8,043 nucleotides of DNA, taken from positions 1 to 8,043 of the forward strand of contig DSDE01000357.1 in assembly GCA_011049095.1 (NCBI GenBank), given 5' to 3'. Origin of the DNA: Fidelibacterota bacterium (GTDB taxonomy: Bacteria > Fidelibacterota > Fidelibacteria > Fidelibacterales > DSDE01). The notes beneath the pieces were generated by a model, which made no database searches, was not told the origin of the DNA, and was given only the letters and a program-made list of their open reading frames with translations. Within the stretch, counting starts at the first letter, position 1; every line of letters begins with the position of its first letter. This document shows, one piece after another, positions 1 through 7,113 of this stretch. The position numbers were made by a program, and so were the translations under genes.

Positions 1-3000
1 ATGGGAATCTATATTATACTGACCTCAGCTTCTCGGCCATCTATCATCTTGATGCTGACAGCGCAAGTCTGCTCTGGGAAAACCCTGGTGCAGGTCGCTA
101 TGCCACATTAGCGCCTGACGGCAAAATGCTTGCAGTGAAAGAGATTGAAAATGGCAAAGAGAGGCCAGCGCTCCTGGACCTGGAAGCGGGAACTATATTT
201 CCATTAAGTGAAGCAGTTTTATCTTGTGGGCAGCCCTCATTTTCTCGTGATGCACATATTGCCTTTACCCTTGGTGAAAGTCTCATCCTGCTGCAAGATG
301 GGCAGCAAAGGGAAATTAAGCTCCCCTCCTATGCCAATTTGACCCCTGTTTCACCTGATTTTGATGCACTTGTCTTTAATGATGATGACGATATTCTTTG
401 GCTCATGGACCTTTCCAGCCTGGAAAAATTCCAGATATCGCCAGACAACATTGGATCATTTTATCCGCAATGGAGTGCAAATGGCAAATTTATTCTCTAT
501 CAGGGACTCGCGGGACAGATTTTTCTCTATGATATTGAAAATAGCGAAATCATTTTTATCGATGAAGGATATCACCCGGTCTGGCACAATGATTCTGGCA
601 TCCTCTATGAAAAAGTCCAATTAGATGGTCCTAAAGTGATAGAGTCAGATATTTGGCGATATGAGCTCGCCAACCGGTCGCTGAAGAATCTGACGCAGAG
701 CCCTAACATTCTCGAACATAAACCTTATGTGAGTCGTGATGGAATGGTTTTTTATTTTGGAGCCGGAGAAGCAATTTTCCGTAGTGACTACCTTCCCCTC
801 GAGAATAAATTGGACTCCCCGCTAAGAATTAATCTGCCACGGGTTGAATCAAATCACCTCTCCCCTGCTCAAAAAAGCAGCAAGAGCTTGGATATACCCT
901 ATGTTCACCAAGTTTATGATACGCCGGATTGGCATAACGGTCACTGGAGCTGCGCGCCTACCGCAGCAATAATGGTCATTGCCTATTACAATCTGCTGCC
1001 AGAATGGCCAACAACTTGCTCTTGGCCGTCTGCCCACATCTCAAACTGGGGACGATATGTCACAGAGCGATACTACTATCGTGAAACAGATTATCTTTGG
1101 GGAGCAAATGATCCAAACAGCAATACGACCCGCGGTGGATATGGTTTTATGTGGGGTCAAGGAAGCCCCCGGACTTTTATGGCCAACTATTATTATCGCC
1201 ATGGATTTTCTGCCCAGCGCGATGACAATCCCACTTGGAATAAAGCTATTGCAGAAATAGATGCAGGAATTCCCTATACTATGTGCGTGATGATAACCAG
1301 CTCGGGACACCTTATCATCGCCCATGGCAAAGTTGAAGGGCAACGCACACTGATCTTTAACGATCCTTACGGCAATAAAAATACACCCGGCTATCCCAGC
1401 TATGATGGAAAGGATGTCTATTATGACTGGCCAGGCTATAATCACGGATATGCTAATCTTGTGGGGGTCGCCTGGACGATACCGCAACATATCACACCGC
1501 CAGCGATAGCTGATACACTGATTGATGACCTGAATTTTCAAAATGGATTCTACCTCCATACAACTGCGCCAGCCTCGATGGCTAACTGGAAAGATCAAAA
1601 AAGCGGCTACCAAAACCATTTCTGGTATATTCCCAGTCATAATGGTGAGCAAGATATACATTATGCAAGCTGGACGCCAAGATTATCAAATCCGGGTATT
1701 TATAAGGTGGAAAGCTGGATACCTCAATGGAGTGATGCCGCTACCGCCGCCCGCTATCAAATCATTCATCAACACGGTAAGGATTCTATAATCATTAACC
1801 AAGTCGAAAATGATTCGATGTGGGCAGAGCTTGGCCATTATAAGTTCTCTGCCACAGGAAAGGAATTTCTCTATCTGGGCGATGGAAGTCCCGAAGGTTC
1901 TGGAAAGCTGCTCTTTGATGCTGCACGCTGGACTTTAGTGAATCCGCTTCACGCTGCTTTTGCCATTGATACAAGTCTTGGCTATGCGCCATTTAATGTT
2001 ACTTTTACTGCAATTGGGGGCGGCGCTCCGCAATCTTATTTGTGGGACCTGGGAAATGACAGCATAAATGAGGGTAATGATTCATTATTTACAGGCACTT
2101 ATACGAGTAGTGGGCTATTTACACCGAAATTAACTGTGCGGGATGGCGATTACAGTGATTGGGCAATTAAGGAGGATGCTATCAGAGTGCTGGATTCAAC
2201 CCAATTATGGATATATTCAATTGGGGACCGTCCCAATGATCAGGGCGGCTTTCTACAGGCACATTTCCTGCCATCTGCTTATGAACTGTCAGGTGATTCA
2301 GCTATCTATTACGTGGATGCTGATACGGGTAATGGTTGGTTTATCTGTGATAGCCTCATTCCCCAAAATGCAGCCCAATATTTATGGGAAATTGAATCGC
2401 CGCTGACCCACTTTCAAGCTGCTGACCCGATGCTGTTTATCCGTCTGCGTTATGGAGAATATGCTATCAGTGATAGCTTCAGAGTTATTGTATCCGACAA
2501 TCTGGCGCCTGGTATTCCACAAAACCTCACCGCAGATATACTTAATGGTAACAGCGTCTATCTTAGCTGGACTGCTCCAGATGATGCGGATTTGGCTTAT
2601 TTCAACATTTATCGCACCAAATATTCTGTCGTTTATCCCAGTGATCACTATTTTCTGCTAAGTCTTGACAGTTGCAGCTTTATTGATACCACCGTTACAA
2701 GCGGCAGGGCCTTTCGCTACGTTGTCACTGCAGTGGATATTCACGAAAATGAAGGTGAGCCTACGCCCTATGTCTCTTCGGGTATTGTATCAGTTAATGA
2801 AAATATTCCTCGTCAATTTGCACTATTGCCTCCCTTTCCCAATCCCTCCAATAATCAGTTCACTATACCTTTTGAATTACCTGATTCAGGTCCGGCCTAT
2901 CTTGCAATCTATGATATTACAGGCAGGAAAATCTGGCAACAAAATATAGAAAATGCCCCTTCAGGACGCTTACAGCTAATCTGGACTGGCACCCTTCTAA

Positions 3001-3089
3001 ATGGGGATACAGCTCCCTCAGGACTCTACCTGCTGCAGTTGCGAAGCGATATCCAGGTCACCCACCGGAAAATTATTCTGCTGAAATAA
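1..3089 (+). CDS. Secreted multidomain protein: TolB-like propeller, C39-like cysteine peptidase, golvesin-C, PKD, FnIII and C-terminal sorting domain (5' partial)
   Basis: The reading frame is open from base 3, so the gene enters from outside the window. The ATG at 126 (residue 1 below) lies inside a propeller blade (APDGK-M) and is not the start. Residues 1-245 form about six TolB/WD40-like blades, with SPD/SANG/SRDG-type turns near 40, 77, 118, 156 and 204. Residues 256-455 resemble a Peptidase_C39_2 papain-like domain: Cys276 in WSCAPTAA, His395 in SGHLIIAHG and Asp413 in NDPYG. Residues 466-605 look like a golvesin-C domain ending in FDAARW. Residues 610-689 are PKD, 690-793 a PNDQGG-motif module and 794-890 FnIII. 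Residues 896-987 are a Por/type IX-like sorting domain (PFPNPSNN, YDITGRKI, APSGLYLLQL). I infer export across the outer membrane and a role in extracellular protein or peptide cleavage; the substrate is unknown. The signal peptide must lie upstream. Domain calls are by eye; the peptidase, PKD, FnIII and sorting calls are firmest. Confidence 0.85.
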   Translation, partial: GNLYYTDLSFSAIYHLDADSASLLWENPGAGRYATLAPDGKMLAVKEIENGKERPALLDLEAGTIFPLSEAVLSCGQPSFSRDAHIAFTLGESLILLQDGQQREIKLPSYANLTPVSPDFDALVFNDDDDILWLMDLSSLEKFQISPDNIGSFYPQWSANGKFILYQGLAGQIFLYDIENSEIIFIDEGYHPVWHNDSGILYEKVQLDGPKVIESDIWRYELANRSLKNLTQSPNILEHKPYVSRDGMVFYFGAGEAIFRSDYLPLENKLDSPLRINLPRVESNHLSPAQKSSKSLDIPYVHQVYDTPDWHNGHWSCAPTAAIMVIAYYNLLPEWPTTCSWPSAHISNWGRYVTERYYYRETDYLWGANDPNSNTTRGGYGFMWGQGSPRTFMANYYYRHGFSAQRDDNPTWNKAIAEIDAGIPYTMCVMITSSGHLIIAHGKVEGQRTLIFNDPYGNKNTPGYPSYDGKDVYYDWPGYNHGYANLVGVAWTIPQHITPPAIADTLIDDLNFQNGFYLHTTAPASMANWKDQKSGYQNHFWYIPSHNGEQDIHYASWTPRLSNPGIYKVESWIPQWSDAATAARYQIIHQHGKDSIIINQVENDSMWAELGHYKFSATGKEFLYLGDGSPEGSGKLLFDAARWTLVNPLHAAFAIDTSLGYAPFNVTFTAIGGGAPQSYLWDLGNDSINEGNDSLFTGTYTSSGLFTPKLTVRDGDYSDWAIKEDAIRVLDSTQLWIYSIGDRPNDQGGFLQAHFLPSAYELSGDSAIYYVDADTGNGWFICDSLIPQNAAQYLWEIESPLTHFQAADPMLFIRLRYGEYAISDSFRVIVSDNLAPGIPQNLTADILNGNSVYLSWTAPDDADLAYFNIYRTKYSVVYPSDHYFLLSLDSCSFIDTTVTSGRAFRYVVTAVDIHENEGEPTPYVSSGIVSVNENIPRQFALLPPFPNPSNNQFTIPFELPDSGPAYLAIYDITGRKIWQQNIENAPSGRLQLIWTGTLLNGDTAPSGLYLLQLRSDIQVTHRKIILLK

Positions 3090-3093
3090 TAAA

Positions 3094-3984
3094 ATGAATG
3101 TTAGCCCTTACCTTGTCCTGAAAAGCCGAATCTTACTACTTATGGCTACTTTTTTCTGGGGGCTAACTTTTATATATGTTAAAGAAGGGACGGCCATCAC
3201 CGGTGTGTGGAGCTTTTTAGCCTGGCGCTTCATTATTGCAGCGATGCTCTTGCTGATTATTTTCCTGAGAAGATTCAGAAATTTATCTCAAAAGACTCTT
3301 ATAAAGGGGTTTTTTATGGGCTTGCTCCTGGCAGCTTCATATCTTTTCCAAACCATCGGCTTGCAGACTAGCACCGTTGCAAAAGCAGCATTTATCACAG
3401 GACTTTTTGTGGTTTTCATCCCTTTTTTCACAGCGTTGACAAGTGATCACAAACCTACAAAGCGGCAATATCTGGCGGCATTCATCAGCTTTTTTGGCTT
3501 GGCTGTTATGGCTTTTGAAGGTTATGAACATATTTCCGCCGGTGATTTATGGGTTTTAGCCTGCGCCGTCTCATTTGCTATATACGTCGTCTGGGTCAGC
3601 TATGAAACGCCAAAACACGATTCCATCCAGATCACTACAATCCAGTTATTCACCGTCGGGATAGTGAGCGCCATTGGTATTATTCCTGCGGGAAATATGG
3701 CGATTCCTCTTAGTTTGCCGGCCTGGGAGGCCATTCTCTTCTGCGCTGTTTTTGCTACCACTTTTTCCTATACCATAGAAAATCATTACCAAAAATTTAT
3801 CAGTGAAACGGAAGCGGGTATTATTTACAGTCTGGAGCCGGTCTTTGCCGCCGGGGGCGCCTGGATCCTTCTTTCAGAAATGCCAGCCTTGAAGGTGTGG
3901 ATTGGCGCTGCGCTCATACTCGCCGGAATGCTTAGCTCAATCAGCAAAAAGGATGGGCATCAAAGCACAATTGAGCCTGACTGA
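3094..3984 (+). CDS. EamA/DMT-superfamily inner-membrane permease
   Basis: This 296-residue protein has the size and ten-helix pattern of drug/metabolite transporters, which move small solutes across the inner membrane. Hydrophobic helices lie near residues 11-29, 38-58, 70-90, 96-114, 124-141, 149-166, 178-196, 208-226, 239-257 and 264-283, giving two EamA repeats (about 11-141 and 149-283). Family-typical segments are FFWGLTFIYVK in helix 1, FITGLFVVFIPFFTAL in helix 4 and YSLEPVFAAGGAWILLSE in helix 9. Both repeats look complete, and the short tail is charged. The ATG lies four bases after the preceding stop, with no clear Shine-Dalgarno sequence, so translational coupling to the upstream gene is likely. 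The next in-frame ATG (residue 17) would remove most of helix 1. Substrate cannot be read from sequence: amino acid or metabolite export is common in the family, and nothing here narrows it. The family call is secure; the specific function is unknown. Confidence 0.93.
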   Translation: MNVSPYLVLKSRILLLMATFFWGLTFIYVKEGTAITGVWSFLAWRFIIAAMLLLIIFLRRFRNLSQKTLIKGFFMGLLLAASYLFQTIGLQTSTVAKAAFITGLFVVFIPFFTALTSDHKPTKRQYLAAFISFFGLAVMAFEGYEHISAGDLWVLACAVSFAIYVVWVSYETPKHDSIQITTIQLFTVGIVSAIGIIPAGNMAIPLSLPAWEAILFCAVFATTFSYTIENHYQKFISETEAGIIYSLEPVFAAGGAWILLSEMPALKVWIGAALILAGMLSSISKKDGHQSTIEPD

Positions 3985-3993
3985 GCTTGAGCT

Positions 3994-4047
3994 CGGATTA
4001 GCTGTGTCTATACAGCATACAAGGACTTATCAAGTGTGGCTAATCTG
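3994..4047. repeat. Imperfect inverted repeat between convergent genes, possible weak terminator
   Basis: The arms CGGATTAGC (3994-4002) and GCTAATCTG (4039-4047) pair over nine positions with one G-T wobble, around a 36-base loop. A smaller hairpin, GCTGT (4001-4005) with ACAGC (4012-4016), overlaps the left arm, so the two structures compete. On the + strand the repeat is followed by a weak T-rich run (TTTTATTT, 4052-4059), which could make it a terminator for the propeller-peptidase/EamA transcript. On the - strand no T-run follows, and the wobble becomes an A-C mismatch, so it is a poor terminator for the efflux operon. The long loop makes the terminator reading uncertain. The rest of the 99-base gap shows no gene. 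Confidence 0.3.
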
Positions 4048-4083
4048 TGAATTTTATTTCAAGATGGAAATCGGCCGCCTGTT

Positions 4084-7000
4084 TTATTTGTTATCACCAT
4101 TAAGCTCAGTAGAAATAAATAGATATATAGCAGGCACGGCATAGAGCGTCAAAATAGTGGAAAGTGAAAGCCCGCCCACAACGGCAACTCCCATTGCCAC
4201 GCGGCTCTGAGCGCCTTCACCCCAGCCCATTGCCAGCGGCAAAACACCTAAAATTGTGGACAGACTGGTCATCAAAATGGGTCTGAAGCGCGCACTGGAT
4301 GCATAGCGGATAGCCTCAAGCTTACTCATTCCGGCATTTTTTCGTTGATTGGCAAATTCTACAATGAGAATACCATTTTTAGAAACCAGTCCAATAAGCA
4401 TAATAATGCCTATCTGGCTGAAAATATTCATCGTCACATTGAAATACCACATAAAAAGGAGTGCACCGGTAAGGGCAAGTGGTACAGTCATCATTACAAT
4501 TATGGGGTCTTTGAAACTTTCAAACTGTGCCGAGAGAACGAGAAATATGAGAATAATAGCCAGGAGAAATGCAAACATCAGGCTGGATGAGCTTTCTAAA
4601 AAGTCTTTGGAATCTCCGGCTAAGGCAGTCCGGAAACTGTCATCCAAAATCCTGGCCGCAATCTTATCCATCTCCTCAATCCCTTGCCCGATGGTTTTGC
4701 CATCTGCCAGGCCTGCGCTAATGGTGGCGGCCACAAAGCGATTATAGCGATAGAGCTGCGGCGGAGCAGTCGATTCCTGCACCGTCACAAAATTATCTAA
4801 TTGCACCATCTGTCCCTTGTCATTTCGCACATAGAGAGATTTTAGGTCCAGAGGTTTGTTTCGGTCTTCTCGGGCAAATTCGCCTAAAATCTGATACTGC
4901 TTGCCATTCATCATAAAGTAGCCAAAACGTTGCCCACTAAGGGCTAATTGTAGCGTCTGGCCAATATTTTGAGTTGACACACCAAGCAGATTGGCTTTAT
5001 CACGATTTATAATAACCTGAAGTTCCGGTTTGGAAAAACGCAGATTGACATCGGCCATCACAAAAGTAGGATTCTCATTAACTGCCGCCATAAATTCGGG
5101 CAGAAGCTCTTTGAGTTTATCGATCGTTGGCGCTTGCAAAACGTACTGCACAGGCAATCTGGCTTGCCTGCCGCCAAATGTGGACTGCTGAATGACGCTG
5201 GCTCTGCCCTTAGTCATTTTGGTGAGTTCATTTTTAAGCTGGTCTGCAACCATCTGCTGGCTTCTATCTCTTTCAGCAGGCTTTGAAAGCTCAATACGCA
5301 AAAATCCGCCACCTGTCCAGGCTCGTTCTAATTTTTTGATATTCTCGGGGATTTTCTCAGTTATCATCTTGGAGATTGATTCGATATAGTCATAATTAAA
5401 CTCGTATGTTGAACCTTCCTGTGAACTGACTTGAATCGTGAGCTGTGAGCGGTCTTCCAAAGGCGCCATTTCCGCTGGAATTATTCGCCAAAGGAGAAAG
5501 ACCAATAATAAAGCACCAGTTAAAACGATAATGGCTATATATTTTTTTTCTAGAAATAGATCCAGAGACTTTTGATATGCATTATTAATGGCGACGAAAA
5601 TTTTTTCCGTAAATTGATATAAGCTGCCCCGCTTATGTCGAGTTTTAAGCAATTTTGTTGAAAGCATCGGTGTGAAGGTCAGCGCGACAAAGGAGGAAAT
5701 AGTCACAGCACCAGCAATGACAATACTAAACTCCCGAAATAGTCTTCCAGTCATACCTTCGAGGAAAACAATGGGAAAGAACACTGATACAAGGGTGATC
5801 GTGGTGGAGATAATAGCAAAAAATATCTCATTAGCGCCTTTGATACCAGCCTCGTAGGGCGTCATTCCATGCTCTATTTTCACGTAAATATTTTCCATCA
5901 TTACGATAGCATCATCCACCACTAATCCAATCGACAGCACGATGGCTAATAGTGTCAGGACATTGATTGAGAAGCCGGCGATATACATAATAAAAAAGCT
6001 TCCAACCAGTGAGACAGGAATTACAAGAATAGGAATAATGCTTGTGCGCCAATCGCGCAGAAACAGGAAAATAATTATAACGACTAGCACAAAAGCCAGA
6101 AAAATGGTATATTGCACTTCACTGATTGATTTTCGGATATACTCAGTGTTGTCAAAGCCAATTTCATAGCTAATATCATCCGGTAGGTCCTTTTGTATAT
6201 ACTCAAGACGCTGATAAACTTCATCAACAATTTCTATATGATTTGCACCTGGTTGTGGTATGATGACAGTTGCCACGGCAGGAATACCATTTACTTTGAG
6301 AATACCCCGCAAATCTTCAGGCCCCAATTCAGCTCTGCCAATATCACTCAGGCGAACAGTATGATCACCTGTTTGCCTGATTATCAAATTATTAAACTCG
6401 TAGGGCGTTGACATAAGCCCCAATGCCCGAATTGTTAGCTCGGTATTTGTACCCTCAATACTGCCAGCAGGAAGCTCCACGTTTTCACGGGCAATGGCAT
6501 TACGCACATCCATAGGCGTCAGATTATAGCCCGCCAATTTAGCAGGGTCTAACCAAATTCGCATCGCATATCGCTTCAAGCCCCAAATAACGATACCACT
6601 GACGCCGTCTATAGTCTGTAGCTGCTCTTTAAAAGTTAATTCAGCAATCTCCGAGAGTTCCAGAAGATTGCGCTGAGCGCTCCTGACGGCTATCATCATA
6701 ATAGGACTGGCATCGGCATCGGCTTTGGATACAATGGGCGGGTCACAGTCCCGCGGTAAAAAACGCTGTGCCTGCGATACCTTATCCCGCACATCGTTGG
6801 CGGCTGTTTCCATATCCACCGATAAGTTAAACTCGATTGTTATATTGCTGCTGCTCTGGCTGCTTCGGCTTGTGAGCGTTCTGATGCCTGGAATGCCGTT
6901 GATGGCCTGTTCCAGTGGCTCTGTTATCTGAGTTTCGATTACATCAGAATTTGCACCAGGATAATTGGTGCGTACAGAAATAATTGGCGGATCAACACTG

Positions 7001-7113
7001 GGAAATTCCCGAACGCCAAGATAAGTCATTCCAATGCCGCCCAAAAGCAAAATAACCAGAGAAAAAACAGTAGCCAAGACAGGACGACGAATACTGATTG
7101 ATGAAAGACTCAC
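4084..7113 (-). CDS. RND-family (HAE1, AcrB-like) efflux permease
   Basis: This 1009-residue protein is the proton-driven inner-membrane pump of a tripartite efflux complex, near the family's usual length of about 1040. Helix 1 lies at about 13-33, helices 2-6 at about 334-485, helix 7 at 526-544 and helices 8-12 at about 845-1000, with two large periplasmic porter/docking loops between (about 34-330 and 546-843). Proton-relay residues are in place by alignment to AcrB: Asp400 and Asp401 in GLVVDDAIVMMEN (AcrB D407/D408), Lys912 in GLVSKNGILIVEFAN (K940), Arg942 in RFRPILMTS (R971) and Thr949 (T978). The segments IRRPV, PLEQAINGIPG, NDVRDKV and PAEMAPLEDR are also typical. The start is GTG, and it shares its first base with the adaptor's TAG stop. 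Substrates cannot be predicted; the resemblance is to multidrug (HAE1) rather than heavy-metal (CusA) pumps. The gene is intact and unlikely to be misidentified. Confidence 0.97.
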   Translation of the reverse strand: MSLSSISIRRPVLATVFSLVILLLGGIGMTYLGVREFPSVDPPIISVRTNYPGANSDVIETQITEPLEQAINGIPGIRTLTSRSSQSSSNITIEFNLSVDMETAANDVRDKVSQAQRFLPRDCDPPIVSKADADASPIMMIAVRSAQRNLLELSEIAELTFKEQLQTIDGVSGIVIWGLKRYAMRIWLDPAKLAGYNLTPMDVRNAIARENVELPAGSIEGTNTELTIRALGLMSTPYEFNNLIIRQTGDHTVRLSDIGRAELGPEDLRGILKVNGIPAVATVIIPQPGANHIEIVDEVYQRLEYIQKDLPDDISYEIGFDNTEYIRKSISEVQYTIFLAFVLVVIIIFLFLRDWRTSIIPILVIPVSLVGSFFIMYIAGFSINVLTLLAIVLSIGLVVDDAIVMMENIYVKIEHGMTPYEAGIKGANEIFFAIISTTITLVSVFFPIVFLEGMTGRLFREFSIVIAGAVTISSFVALTFTPMLSTKLLKTRHKRGSLYQFTEKIFVAINNAYQKSLDLFLEKKYIAIIVLTGALLLVFLLWRIIPAEMAPLEDRSQLTIQVSSQEGSTYEFNYDYIESISKMITEKIPENIKKLERAWTGGGFLRIELSKPAERDRSQQMVADQLKNELTKMTKGRASVIQQSTFGGRQARLPVQYVLQAPTIDKLKELLPEFMAAVNENPTFVMADVNLRFSKPELQVIINRDKANLLGVSTQNIGQTLQLALSGQRFGYFMMNGKQYQILGEFAREDRNKPLDLKSLYVRNDKGQMVQLDNFVTVQESTAPPQLYRYNRFVAATISAGLADGKTIGQGIEEMDKIAARILDDSFRTALAGDSKDFLESSSSLMFAFLLAIILIFLVLSAQFESFKDPIIVMMTVPLALTGALLFMWYFNVTMNIFSQIGIIMLIGLVSKNGILIVEFANQRKNAGMSKLEAIRYASSARFRPILMTSLSTILGVLPLAMGWGEGAQSRVAMGVAVVGGLSLSTILTLYAVPAIYLFISTELNGDNK

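Noticed and set aside
126..128. ATG as the start of the propeller-peptidase protein
   Set aside because: The frame is open back to base 3, and the codons before the ATG read as propeller sequence (RYATLAPDGK leading into the Met). No signal peptide follows the ATG, so the true start is outside the window.
375..395. GAT-rich run, looked at as a microsatellite or slippage site
   Set aside because: It encodes an acidic loop (NDDDD) between propeller strands, the repeat is short and imperfect, and the frame continues normally on both sides.
1041..1661. 206-codon open frame on the minus strand
   Set aside because: It lies entirely antisense to the C39-like and golvesin regions, which carry clear conserved motifs. 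Its translation has no recognisable domain and it has no ribosome site or neighbours.
4349..4747. 132-codon open frame on the plus strand, opposite the RND permease
   Set aside because: It is a shadow of the permease helices 9-11 and porter region. The antisense translation is featureless and the minus-strand gene is certain.
5881..5950. Possible heavy-metal (CusA-type) identity for the RND pump
   Set aside because: The DD pair in helix 4, the SKNGILIVEF motif in helix 10 and the PAEMAPLEDR segment fit the HAE1 multidrug branch. I see no methionine-rich metal-binding signature.
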